From a virus, in IMG/VR virus record IMGVR_UViG_3300025096_000135, positions 1 to 23,703 of that record: 23,703 bases of DNA; one strand, written 5' to 3'. This document shows positions 8,481 to 16,554 of the stretch, one piece after another (position 1 is the stretch's first letter; each line of letters begins with the position of its first letter). The notes under the pieces are model-generated. The model searched no databases. It was given only the letters and a program-made list of their open reading frames with translations, and was not told the origin of the DNA. The position numbers were made by a program, and so were the translations under genes.

Positions 8481-9116
8481 TTACCTGTAAGAAGGATAGT
8501 TGACGGGTATAGGAGACAAATCGTCCATTAGATAGGTGTCGATCCTTACATTTCCCTCAATGGAGAGTTCGATTTTTGCTGGGTATATTTCGTCCTCCCC
8601 GAATATTCCCGTTGCTTTGCTAGTGATAAACCCAGCTTCAATATCTGGACTGTATGTCAGTGATGATATATAAATTGCCACACCATTAGCTTGTCCAGGC
8701 ACCGCACTATCAATAAAGCCCAAACCTTTAACACGCAGCATTGTTCCTTGTCCCACAAGAGCACCTTCTTGATTTCGCTTTGGATACATCATACACATCA
8801 ACAAATTAAGATTTTGTTCATTATATCGAGCTTCCTCTAAAGATGCATTGGCAACAAAAAATGTAAAAGACATTTTTCTCATTGTGTTTTTAGTTTTCAC
8901 AAGAGGATCAGTTTCCTTGTAAAGCATTGTCGTCCTTAAGTCTGAAGAGTGCGAATCACTGAACTTAGTTATGGTGCCTGGAAATGAAACCGAGTGTTCC
9001 GAAGCTGCATGTGTAAACTTTAGTATATACCCCTGTTGATCTGCCCAGGCAGATAAAGACTTGTCTTTATGGACTCCCTTATAGATGGTTCTATGTTCTG
9101 CTTTGACTATTCCCAT
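8481..9116 (-). CDS. Baseplate/tail-tube initiator-like protein (gp48/gp54-like candidate)
   Basis: This 211-aa protein is encoded directly after the tape measure gene (5-base gap; AGGG Shine-Dalgarno formed by the end of that gene). Its beta-strand and helix pattern, RKMSFTFFVANASLEEAR (about 80-97) followed by a Met-rich helix and then LRVKGLGFID and AKIELSIEGNVRID, fits a tail-tube-like fold used by tube initiator and baseplate cap proteins. No enzymatic motif is present. Tube-like domains of this size are common for the proteins that bridge baseplate hub and tail tube. The role is inferred from position and predicted fold, not from a recognised signature. Confidence 0.6.
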   Translation of the reverse strand: MGIVKAEHRTIYKGVHKDKSLSAWADQQGYILKFTHAASEHSVSFPGTITKFSDSHSSDLRTTMLYKETDPLVKTKNTMRKMSFTFFVANASLEEARYNEQNLNLLMCMMYPKRNQEGALVGQGTMLRVKGLGFIDSAVPGQANGVAIYISSLTYSPDIEAGFITSKATGIFGEDEIYPAKIELSIEGNVRIDTYLMDDLSPIPVNYPSYR

Positions 9117-9121
9117 TTATA

Positions 9122-11353
9122 TTACCCTGTTACCTTGGCAAATTTATTCATAAATCCGGCTCTTTCTAGATCGCTCTTGATGAGCACTGGTGGTTGGCTC
9201 TTAACGGCTGCGATAAGCTCATCCAGTTTGTTATTATTTGCTTCTAATAGTTTATTATTGTCGGTCATACCTATACCCTCACGACCTTGTGCATTTAATG
9301 GAACGACGGCTTCTGGACCTTTTTCGCCGGTAAGTGCCATCGTGGGTTTCGTTACAATGCCGCCGGTTGCAAGACCGCCCATCTTGGCCCCGGCGAGCGC
9401 TCCGCCGCCTGCGAGAGCCGCCATTATTCCCCAACCTAGCGGGCCCGACAGGACGCCAGCAGTGAGGAGTCCTGCCCCAAGTAGACCACCACCCGCAAGC
9501 CCACCGATCCCCATGCCCATTCGCTTTTTCTTCTTTTTGGCATTTTTTTCGGCTTGCACTGTATCCCATGCCATTTTCGCCATAGCAAAACCGGCGAGCC
9601 CGGCAGTGACACCTCCAGCAATCGCAGCAGCGCTGGCACCCGCCGCTGCTGGGGCTCCTGGTGGCAATGTGGTGGCACCGGCCGCGGCGAATGGGTCGAT
9701 TATCTGGCTAGCATGGGTGCCGCGCACTCCCGCCGCAGCCCGACCGGGCAGCACTCCTTGTCTTACCATCATCGCCGTAAACTGGGTGGCTATCTTCCCG
9801 ACGAGAACGGCGGTGGCGGAGGCACTTGCCGAGATCTCGGTCAGGAGCGCCATCTGTGGTACGCTAATAAGTTTAGACAACATTAGTTTTATTGTTTTGC
9901 CACTAATCCACGCGCCTGCGGCGACAACAGCCAGCTTTCCAAGACCGCCCATAACACCTTTGGGAAACATTCCCAGTATGTCACTCATCCCTCCTATAAT
10001 CCCTTTGATCAAACCGATAACTGGTTCAAGTGCTACAGCAAATTGCATTGCCAAAATCTTCATCTCGGTCATAAGATCTCGACCTTGTTCCTGGAGTTCG
10101 AGCATTTCTTCTTGGCTTAGCCCTGCTTTTTGCATAGCAGTATTTAATTTATTTGTTTCCTCTTCTTGGAGCAATATCCTGCGTGTTTCTTCAACAGACA
10201 TCCCCATTGTATTGGCAATGGCTTTTTGCTGATAGTAGCCAAGCTGTTCGAAATCGCCAACAGATTGTTGTATGGCATCAGAGAATAGTTGCATTCTTTT
10301 AGCCGGATCTGTTTCCTCAAGAATTTGCATTGTATCGACCAGGGGGGCTCCACCCATTTGTCCAAGAACGGCATTTAGGTTCCCTGCTGCCTGGGCTGCG
10401 GAGTCGAATGTATCGAATTGTTCAGCGAATGATACGATTTCACTCATTCCCATTCCTGTGCGTTTGGAAGCAGAATAAAGATTATTAAAAACCCCTTCAA
10501 GGTTCTGTCCGTGTATTGCAAGCTTGGGCATTATTTCGGCTGATTCTTCCATAACTTTGTTAAGATCGTCGCCAAAAGCATTCGCAGTGCCCATTATAGA
10601 TTTTTGGAGTCGCTGAGCCGCCGGGATTGACCTGCCGGTAGTTCTTGTGACGTTTTGCAAAAACTTAGTTGTGGTGCCAGCGGCGACACCAAATTTCTCG
10701 AATTGAGTAATCTCAGTTACTAATGCCTTTTGGAGATCTCCATCGATCATCAGGAATTCTGAAAATCCGCCAATCAACGTTGAGGTGGCTGCGGCTGACT
10801 CTGATGCTGATACCCCAAGACGACGATTATCTTGTTCTACTGAACTTATTAAGTTTTTATATTGGTTTCCTGTTCCCGTTGCTTTGGCAAATGCTGAGGA
10901 AGCATTATCAATTTCTATAGTCAAGGCAACTGATGCTTCTGCAAACTTTTTAAAGACTGAAATACCCATATTCATCGGGGTCATTGTCTTACTAATTGTC
11001 TTCCCCATGGTGCCCAGGGCTTGACCGAACGCCTTGGTCGCCGGGATCCCATCGTCCTTCAGATCCTTGGTCATTCGGAATATTCCGGCTACGACACCAT
11101 CAGCTTGTTGTTCAACCCCCGTCAAAGAGCGAATTAATCTTTCAGTGCTTCGCTCAAGAGATTTTGTGGAATCAGCTAATTCATGCTGTGCACGTTTGAG
11201 TGCCCCAAAGCTCGTAGCAACGGCTTCGGCATCGGCTGCATTTCTTTCGAGCCTCTCGGATAGCATTTCGAGTGCGTCACGATATTTTGGATCGGTCGCC
11301 GCTGAGATTGCTGCTTCGAGACTTTCTGCTAATTTTGTTGGATCTGTTGCCAT
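9122..11353 (-). CDS. Tail length tape measure protein
   Basis: This 743-aa, mostly alpha-helical protein lies between the tail-chaperone locus and the tube-cap genes, where tape measures are found. The first ~110 residues are Ala/Glu/Lys/Arg-rich coiled coil. Hydrophobic helices occur near residues 425-490 and 575-660 (Gly/Ala-rich, e.g. GLAGGGLLGAGLLTAGVL). The C-terminus carries the widespread tape-measure motif GGIVTKPTMALTGEKGPEAV followed by VPLNAQG (about 665-692). The protein threads through the tail tube and sets its length. At about 0.15 nm per residue the tail would be near 110 nm (an estimate, not measured). An AGGA Shine-Dalgarno lies 11 bases before the ATG. The stretch coding for the Gly/Ala region is locally GC-rich. 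Confidence 0.9.
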   Translation of the reverse strand: MATDPTKLAESLEAAISAATDPKYRDALEMLSERLERNAADAEAVATSFGALKRAQHELADSTKSLERSTERLIRSLTGVEQQADGVVAGIFRMTKDLKDDGIPATKAFGQALGTMGKTISKTMTPMNMGISVFKKFAEASVALTIEIDNASSAFAKATGTGNQYKNLISSVEQDNRRLGVSASESAAATSTLIGGFSEFLMIDGDLQKALVTEITQFEKFGVAAGTTTKFLQNVTRTTGRSIPAAQRLQKSIMGTANAFGDDLNKVMEESAEIMPKLAIHGQNLEGVFNNLYSASKRTGMGMSEIVSFAEQFDTFDSAAQAAGNLNAVLGQMGGAPLVDTMQILEETDPAKRMQLFSDAIQQSVGDFEQLGYYQQKAIANTMGMSVEETRRILLQEEETNKLNTAMQKAGLSQEEMLELQEQGRDLMTEMKILAMQFAVALEPVIGLIKGIIGGMSDILGMFPKGVMGGLGKLAVVAAGAWISGKTIKLMLSKLISVPQMALLTEISASASATAVLVGKIATQFTAMMVRQGVLPGRAAAGVRGTHASQIIDPFAAAGATTLPPGAPAAAGASAAAIAGGVTAGLAGFAMAKMAWDTVQAEKNAKKKKKRMGMGIGGLAGGGLLGAGLLTAGVLSGPLGWGIMAALAGGGALAGAKMGGLATGGIVTKPTMALTGEKGPEAVVPLNAQGREGIGMTDNNKLLEANNNKLDELIAAVKSQPPVLIKSDLERAGFMNKFAKVTG

Positions 11354-11366
11354 AATTTATAGTATC

Positions 11367-11693
11367 CTATTTAAATGGCCAAATAATTCCGGTTTCTCTT
11401 TCAAAGCTCTTTATTGCTTTATCCAGGGCTGTTTTGTTTTTTATAACCTTTGGATCATTTAGTCCATGCTTGTTCATTGCTCTGAGGTATTTGGCTTCGC
11501 CTCCGAGAGCTTTTTCAAAAGACTTTATCTGTGAACTTGACCCGACAACATTAACGGGAACAGAGCCTCCGCCGAACATTCCGCCTAGAATTGTTTGAAC
11601 TGCGCCGCCGAACATAGCCAGCCAACTTTCATTAATTGCATCGCCAATTGTTAAATCAATTTTAATTGGCACTAAATCACCATTATTTTCCAT
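11367..11693 (-). CDS. 108-aa conserved-looking protein preceding the tape measure
   Basis: The protein has an N-terminal acidic strand (VPIKIDLTIGD), an amphipathic Gly/Met-rich helix (WLAMFGGAVQTILGGMFGG, about 24-42), and a C-terminal Lys-rich helical half ending FERETGIIWPFK. It resembles short uncharacterised proteins that I associate with the tape-measure position in marine T4-like phages; no function is known to me. The gene starts with AAGGAA as Shine-Dalgarno, lies behind a terminator, and ends 13 bases before the tape measure start, so the two are probably expressed together. A tape-measure partner or chaperone is a reasonable guess from context only. Confidence 0.75.
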   Translation of the reverse strand: MENNGDLVPIKIDLTIGDAINESWLAMFGGAVQTILGGMFGGGSVPVNVVGSSSQIKSFEKALGGEAKYLRAMNKHGLNDPKVIKNKTALDKAIKSFERETGIIWPFK

Positions 11694-11742
11694 AGAAAGC
11701 TTTCCTTATATTGCTGCTTTTATAATTAGTCCCATAAACAAA

Positions 11743-11768
11743 GAAAATTGGGCGTTAACCCAATTTTC
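11743..11768 (-). terminator. Rho-independent terminator with perfect 10-bp stem
   Basis: The minus strand reads GAAAATTGGG, loop TTAACG, CCCAATTTTC, then TTTGTTTATG. The 10-bp stem is perfect and is followed by a T-rich run. It lies 15 bases after the stop of the 58-aa ORF and before the 108-aa gene, so it would separate the chaperone-like genes from the tape-measure pair. The A/T-rich outer stem means it could also work on the plus strand. Confidence 0.8.
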
Positions 11769-11783
11769 TCGTAGTTTAGTTTG

Positions 11784-11960
11784 TTAGTGACTTCTTGTCT
11801 TTTTATTCGCTTTGTCGATGTGTTGATTTTGTTCTTCGAAATGTTTCGACAACCTTCTTACAAACCAATTTCGTAACCCAATTGGCAGATTGTATGCTTC
11901 AAAAAAGCTCCAATTTCCGTGCTGTTTTAAATAAAAGAAATGTTCATAGACCATTTCCAT
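11784..11960 (-). CDS. Short 58-aa tail-assembly chaperone-like ORF downstream of gp26-like gene
   Basis: The gap between the gp26-like gene and the terminator holds a 58-codon frame starting ATGGAAATGGTC. Its product is compact and charged, with a conserved-looking core NWSFFEAYNLPIGLRNWF (about residues 16-33) and a Lys/Arg/Gln-rich tail. I associate similar short proteins with this position in T4-like marine phages. The ATG lies 7 bases after the gp26-like stop and has only a weak Shine-Dalgarno. Its frame is open back through the T7 run at the end of the gp26-like gene, so the protein may also be made as a C-terminal extension by frameshifting, as with lambda G/GT chaperones. Which form is real cannot be decided from the sequence. 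Confidence 0.7.
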   Translation of the reverse strand: MEMVYEHFFYLKQHGNWSFFEAYNLPIGLRNWFVRRLSKHFEEQNQHIDKANKKTRSH

Positions 11961-11967
11961 ATAATCA

Positions 11968-12843
11968 TTATCCAGGCCAAAAAAAGTCCGCTGTCAACGG
12001 CACCTCCATTTCGGATTCATAGCCGCAGTTTGAGCAAGAGTAGAGTTGTGACATATCAACATTTGGCGTTGCGCCGACAACACATGCCCGAAGAAAACGT
12101 GAATCAAGGGCAGGCATGTTGTCAATAAAATCACTTATCTCGTTTCCATTGGTTACATCATTAATTGAGATAAGCAACCTCTTTAACAAATCGGTAGCCC
12201 CCGCATCAGGTATTTTCAACTTTGATTTCTTATTGGCTGCTTCAGTAAGGTGTCTTTCGTCGTGACCAGTTAATAATCTAAATTCAGCTTTATATTGTGT
12301 CTTAGGCAGTGTTACCACAAATGTTCCATGTGGAGTTACTTCAACTTCTTCAATACCCTCGGACACTACATTTCCCGGATTGTTCGTTACATCGTTAAGA
12401 TCAAAACTATGATCTACTGCTGCATTGCAACCTGGACAGGTAACTTTGGTTTGATAATCTGCCCCATATCCAGAAATTCTTGCCGCAAGGATCAGCGCAC
12501 TCTTATCCCCCACAAGCAAATCGTTAACTTGAATCTCTTCGTTAATTAAAAGATTTTCTAATAGCCGATCAATTGCCAACCCTTTACGTAAGAGAGTCTG
12601 TGAAGTAAGAATATCTTCGTCTCTTGCGGTCATATATCGTATTTCAACAGTGTCTTGCTTATATAATGCATGACCTGGAGGATAATATCGTCCCCCGGAT
12701 GGAAGTTCCACAAACTCTGTGGGACTTACATATGAGAGCGTTCCTTTAGTTGGTGCCGATGTCGGTTCAACAGGAGGATCGCTCTCCGAAGCAGCAGTGG
12801 GTGCTTGGTTGGCACCGGTGCGTGCTTGGTTATTTCTAGCCAT
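11968..12843 (-). CDS. Baseplate hub/tail chaperone protein, gp26-like with zinc ribbon
   Basis: This 291-aa protein matches the T4 gp26 family pattern. After a Pro/Ala-rich disordered N-terminus (1-35) comes FVELPSGGRYYPPG (44-57), then EIRYMTARDEDILTSQTLLR (67-86) and a helix LAIDRLLENLL. Two CxxC pairs (Cys136/Cys139 in TCPGCN and Cys270/Cys273 in YSCSNCGY) probably bind one zinc ion. T4 gp26 is about 208 aa, so this version has extensions. In T4 the protein is assigned to baseplate hub assembly; its position before the tape measure also fits a tail-assembly chaperone. The ATG has GAGGTG five bases upstream. The gene ends FFWPG, coded across a TTTTTTT run. Confidence 0.85.
   Translation of the reverse strand: MARNNQARTGANQAPTAASESDPPVEPTSAPTKGTLSYVSPTEFVELPSGGRYYPPGHALYKQDTVEIRYMTARDEDILTSQTLLRKGLAIDRLLENLLINEEIQVNDLLVGDKSALILAARISGYGADYQTKVTCPGCNAAVDHSFDLNDVTNNPGNVVSEGIEEVEVTPHGTFVVTLPKTQYKAEFRLLTGHDERHLTEAANKKSKLKIPDAGATDLLKRLLISINDVTNGNEISDFIDNMPALDSRFLRACVVGATPNVDMSQLYSCSNCGYESEMEVPLTADFFWPG
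11979..11985 (-). promoter_or_regulatory. T7 slippery run, candidate programmed frameshift site
   Basis: The minus strand carries seven T (GAC TTT TTT TGG in the gp26-like frame) five codons before the stop. A +1 or -2 shift here enters the 58-aa frame through GGC CTG GAT AAT GAT TAT ATG. The receiving frame is open only from a TGA nine bases before the run, so any shift must happen here. A -1 shift gives only a short tail. Confidence 0.4.
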
Positions 12844-12869
12844 TTACACCTCTGTATTATTGTATTTTG

Positions 12870-12878
12870 TATCTATAG
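12870..12878 (-). promoter_or_regulatory. Candidate late-promoter box CTATAGATA
   Basis: The minus strand reads CTATAGATA within the 68-base A/T-rich gap before the gp26-like gene, 27 bases from its start codon. It resembles the T4 late box TATAAATA and boxes in other gaps of this window. Confidence 0.3.
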
Positions 12879-12911
12879 TATAGAATATATATTACGTTTT
12901 TTAAAATTAAA

Positions 12912-13472
12912 TTATTTTAATTCTTTACCCTTTCCGGCCATCTTCGTGTACTTCGCCCAATCATATCGCAATGTTAGACTTATTTCAACCATTTCGTCTG
13001 AATCGTAAGAGTGGGATCCAAAGTTAACCTCTGTAATGAAAGCATTGATTAAAGCCCACTCCCCAATGATCCTTGTCTCGTTTTCTTTACCTGTCCCAAG
13101 CTCTCTAATTTTAACATCGCCAAGTGCGTTAACAGCGGACTCTTTAGTAATTGTAGTACCAGTTGCCTCCCCAAAATCTCTGGGCTGTTGGATACCAATG
13201 TCTGCGAGGTATTGATAGAGAAGCTCCGTTGATCCGGGTTCTATAGCATCAACCAGAGTCATTCCGACTGTGTTCCAGTTCATTCTGCCAGGATAATAAA
13301 AGGTATGATTGAAGAACCGATGCTCTTGCTCGCCAATTGTATAGCTAGGGCGATCCGCAGTTTTAGCGGCGAACCTTAGTTCCTGTCCCGAAATACCGGG
13401 CTGCAAGCTTATAATAAATCTAAACTGGCGTTTTGGCTCTAAGTCTTTTGATGACCAAAAATTCTCTGACAT
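12912..13472 (-). CDS. Tail tube protein (gp19-like)
   Basis: This 186-aa protein directly follows the sheath gene, the standard T4 order 18-19. It is beta-rich with the tube-protein layout: RQFRFIISLQP, then LRFAAKTADRPSYTIGEQE, HRFFNHTFYYPGRMNWNTV, and a C-terminal ALINAFITEVNFGSHSYDSD with VEISLTLRYDWAKY. T4 gp19 is 163 aa, so the length is normal. The protein stacks in hexameric rings to form the inner tube through which DNA passes. AGGAG precedes the ATG. The last residues are a short basic tail. Confidence 0.88.
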   Translation of the reverse strand: MSENFWSSKDLEPKRQFRFIISLQPGISGQELRFAAKTADRPSYTIGEQEHRFFNHTFYYPGRMNWNTVGMTLVDAIEPGSTELLYQYLADIGIQQPRDFGEATGTTITKESAVNALGDVKIRELGTGKENETRIIGEWALINAFITEVNFGSHSYDSDEMVEISLTLRYDWAKYTKMAGKGKELK

Positions 13473-13495
13473 TTATTTATTTCTCCTGTTGCTAT

Positions 13496-13504
13496 AATAC
13501 ATAG
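13496..13504 (-). promoter_or_regulatory. Candidate late-promoter box CTATGTATT
   Basis: The minus strand reads CTATGTATT in the 43-base gap between sheath and tube genes, 24 bases before the tube start and upstream of its AGGAG. A separate promoter would allow extra tube protein. Confidence 0.3.
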
Positions 13505-13515
13505 TTCTTTTATTA

Positions 13516-16485
13516 TTAATCTTCAAAGCTCGCACCTGTATTTGTGATAACAAAATCAAGAGCAATAAACTCAATTGCGCGAGCAGGCTTCAAGAAGATC
13601 TTAGCATACAAGATATTTCTATCAATCAACTCAGGAGTTGTCGTAGTTTCATCAAGCACAACCTTGAAATCTGTGAGTCCGAGTCGCGCCTGTACACTCC
13701 GCAAGAAAGGATTGACTTTATTCAAGAACCTATCCCAAGTTGCTTGTACATTCTGATCAAACAAAATTGTAGTTGCCATTCTTGAAATTTCTTTCTTAAC
13801 AAAAATCATCAAGCGTCGAACATTAATTCGATCAAGTGCCGATGGTGTTACTTGCAATGTCTTTTGACCAAAGATTACGATGCCCTCTGATGGGAACGTG
13901 GCAATTGGATTAATATTTGCTTCGTAAAGATCGTCACGATTCCTAGAAGTTAATCTTTCACGAGTCTGAATTACTGGTAGTCCAGCGGAGCCTTCGGTTA
14001 ACCCTCCTCTGGTAAAGCCAGCGGGGGCAAACCAAAGCTCGCTCTTCTTCTGTGCGCTGGAAAATGTTCCAAGCGCTACAATACTGGGGGGTGCCCAAAG
14101 CAGGGCATTGCTTATGGTATCACGAATTTGTACCCATGGATAATAAGCACATCCATAACTTGAGTTCAGTTTTCTATTTCTTAAGTTTGTTACTGCGGTC
14201 GAAACGGATCCCAGGTTGGCACTTACTGAATTTGTATTCTCTGTCTCTGCATAGAATCCGGTCTTAAGATCGACAACTGCGAGCGAATCTCCGCGAGCCT
14301 CGCAAACCTCAATCATATGAGCGGTAAGAGGCTCGTCCCAAATACCAGGGAGTGCCATTAAATTGTACTCTGCAACTTCTGGATCTGCAATTGCGTCGAT
14401 TGCGCGTCTAACGGAATAGTGCCCGTAATTACCAACATCGGTACCGTCAGCAAGATCTGTGTTATTAAATGGTTCTTTTTGTCTAATGTTTAAGCCATTA
14501 AATCCGCCATGTAGAGGCACAGTAAAACGATTGTAACCTTCGTCTAGAATTTCTGTATATGTTCCACTGATTGCGGTATAAGACAAACCGGCTCTGCGCG
14601 AACCAGATGTGTAAACTGCTACGCCGACTCCGAGGCCATTAGGGTTCGCAGTTGTATGGGCAGAGGAACTGAGTTCATCAAGTGAGAATAAATATGAGTA
14701 TTCGGTAGCTCCTGTCTTGTTAAACGAGTCTCCATCGGCTGGCTGCGGATAAAGCATATCTCCATAACTGTCCTCGAATCTGTTATTCGAGGCTTGTGTA
14801 GAGTCTATTCCGAAATAGGCATCTTTGGGATTTGGCACACCACCGTCAGAAGCACTTACTCGCAATGGAATAGCTGGATAGACCGCTTTCAAGGATGCGG
14901 CACACCCGTCGAGGTGCTCTCCTATGTTGCCTGACACATTCAAAAATGCTTGAACGGCACCCACGACGTGTTGCGTTCCTGCAATTTTTGTGCCGCCAAA
15001 AACCCAGTTGTTCTGACCAGATGCATCAGGATTGGTGGGGGACGATGCACTAACGTATGACCAAGAATTTGGTCGTAATGGTCCATAAGATCCGAATGGT
15101 AGATATCGTGCGTCGGTGGCACCGGCATCAACATCAGAATTTACTTCAACACGAATATACTTTGATGCATTTAGGTAATTGCCGAAGACCTTGTGTCGTC
15201 TCTCTACGTCATCCCATGTAAGATACTGATCTCCGATTACTCTTGCAATATACTTGGAAGAATTGGGATTAAGATTAACAGAACTGTAGCGTTCTACAAC
15301 CACAGGGGCAAGATCGTTATCCCTTGCATCTCTAACCTCCACGCTAAAAGATCCGTAAGGATCCTCGTCGTTAGGCGAGACTTTGATATCTGCAATAGAT
15401 ATCTTGAGTTTTTTCATCTCGTCTTCACCAGACCCATCAAGCGTATGGAATTTGAATAACTTCTTTACTCGATTGGTGTCTGTAATATCATAATCTGCAT
15501 AAGATGTTTGGAGATCCTGTGAGACAAGCCACGGAGTTTGAGCGGCTTGAAATCCCATGCGGAAGTTCGAAGCATACACAGCGGTAGTCGATGCGCTTGC
15601 AATACCGAGAATGGCACCCCAAGCCTGTCCCGCTGAAGAACCAGTGGCATATTTTGCAAGGTGTCTTTCGAAGGAACCTCCCAGCCAATAAGTCTTTCGT
15701 TGTGCAGTGCTGGTAACTGCATCGGTGGTTAGTGTCGGATTGGTGTTGAACACCTTTCTAATATATCGATTAGATGATGGAGTAAAGTTAAAAGCTGTTT
15801 GCTTTTTAATATTGCCGTCTGCGTCTGTAATGATGGCATAAAATTCGTTAGCCACTGCGCCAGCAACGTCCGTCGTAGGTGACGGAGTATTTGAAGATAA
15901 TGATCTAATGAGCGCCGCACTACCAGTCGTAATAGTTCCGCCGGTACCGTCTACGGCACAATCTCTCAATGTTCCCGAGAGCACAATGGATCCTTCATTT
16001 AAATACCAGACAGCGGCGAGGGCTCCTGTCATCTCATAGCGGTCAGCCGCTGGTCTACTACCCGATGGCCAAACAAATAATCCATATGCTCCACCATTGG
16101 TCGCATTTGACGTAGTGTTGGTTGCATCGGTATCCCAACCAGCTTTTCCAGCAGAAGTTGCATTTGAGCTTTGTGCGCCAAGGAGACGAACCATTGTAAC
16201 GGCATTGCTATTTCTCAAATACGCTTGTGCTGCATATGCTGCATAAGTAGGGGCAAGATAATTTCCATCACGCCATACATCACCACTTCGGCCACCAGGA
16301 ATTGGATTACCGAAGATTTGAACAAATTCGGAAAATGAGTTAACCTTAACAGGTCTCATTCCTGGTCCGCGTTCTGTTCGCCCTATAATTACTGGTCCCA
16401 TTTCTTCTGGGAGGGCTGGTAATTCCGAATTGTCTATCTCATTAATAAAGATGCCGGGTGAAATAAACTTGAAAGATTTAGCCAT
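13516..16485 (-). CDS. Contractile tail sheath protein (gp18-like), unusually long
   Basis: This 989-aa protein begins with the sheath signature FISPGIFINEIDNSELPALP and continues with GPVIIGRTERGPG and SFSEFVQIFGNP. The conserved C-terminal part includes NINPIATFPSEGIVIFGQKT, INVRRLMIFVKKEI and VQARLGLTDFKVVLDE, and ends with the strand used in inter-subunit linking (ARAIEFIALDFVITNTG). T4 gp18 is 659 aa. The extra length lies between about residues 110 and 640, Ser/Thr/Asn/Gly-rich with many Tyr, as expected for outward-facing insert domains. The sheath contracts to drive the tube into the host. AAGGAG lies 10 bases before the ATG. The neighbours (gp15-like upstream, gp19-like downstream) keep T4 order. 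Confidence 0.95.
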   Translation of the reverse strand: MAKSFKFISPGIFINEIDNSELPALPEEMGPVIIGRTERGPGMRPVKVNSFSEFVQIFGNPIPGGRSGDVWRDGNYLAPTYAAYAAQAYLRNSNAVTMVRLLGAQSSNATSAGKAGWDTDATNTTSNATNGGAYGLFVWPSGSRPAADRYEMTGALAAVWYLNEGSIVLSGTLRDCAVDGTGGTITTGSAALIRSLSSNTPSPTTDVAGAVANEFYAIITDADGNIKKQTAFNFTPSSNRYIRKVFNTNPTLTTDAVTSTAQRKTYWLGGSFERHLAKYATGSSAGQAWGAILGIASASTTAVYASNFRMGFQAAQTPWLVSQDLQTSYADYDITDTNRVKKLFKFHTLDGSGEDEMKKLKISIADIKVSPNDEDPYGSFSVEVRDARDNDLAPVVVERYSSVNLNPNSSKYIARVIGDQYLTWDDVERRHKVFGNYLNASKYIRVEVNSDVDAGATDARYLPFGSYGPLRPNSWSYVSASSPTNPDASGQNNWVFGGTKIAGTQHVVGAVQAFLNVSGNIGEHLDGCAASLKAVYPAIPLRVSASDGGVPNPKDAYFGIDSTQASNNRFEDSYGDMLYPQPADGDSFNKTGATEYSYLFSLDELSSSAHTTANPNGLGVGVAVYTSGSRRAGLSYTAISGTYTEILDEGYNRFTVPLHGGFNGLNIRQKEPFNNTDLADGTDVGNYGHYSVRRAIDAIADPEVAEYNLMALPGIWDEPLTAHMIEVCEARGDSLAVVDLKTGFYAETENTNSVSANLGSVSTAVTNLRNRKLNSSYGCAYYPWVQIRDTISNALLWAPPSIVALGTFSSAQKKSELWFAPAGFTRGGLTEGSAGLPVIQTRERLTSRNRDDLYEANINPIATFPSEGIVIFGQKTLQVTPSALDRINVRRLMIFVKKEISRMATTILFDQNVQATWDRFLNKVNPFLRSVQARLGLTDFKVVLDETTTTPELIDRNILYAKIFLKPARAIEFIALDFVITNTGASFED

Positions 16486-16554
16486 TATGAAGTGTCTCCT
16501 TGTACTGCTTCAAATAAATATTAAAAATGAAGTTCTTCTGCTCTTACTATCGTT

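Noticed and set aside
9069-10232. Open frame of 387 codons on the plus strand
   Set aside because: It is antisense to the well-supported tape measure gene. Its Pro/Ala/Ser-rich product mirrors the GC-rich Gly/Ala codons on the other strand, and all other genes run on the minus strand.
11354-11362. CTATAAATT as a late promoter for the tape measure
   Set aside because: It is the closest match to the T4 box but ends one base before the start codon, leaving no leader and lying inside the Shine-Dalgarno spacing; probably chance.
12901-12920. Inverted repeat TTAAAAT / ATTTTAA at the end of the tube gene as a terminator
   Set aside because: The stem is A/T only and on the coding strand it is followed by A, not T, so it does not look like a minus-strand terminator.
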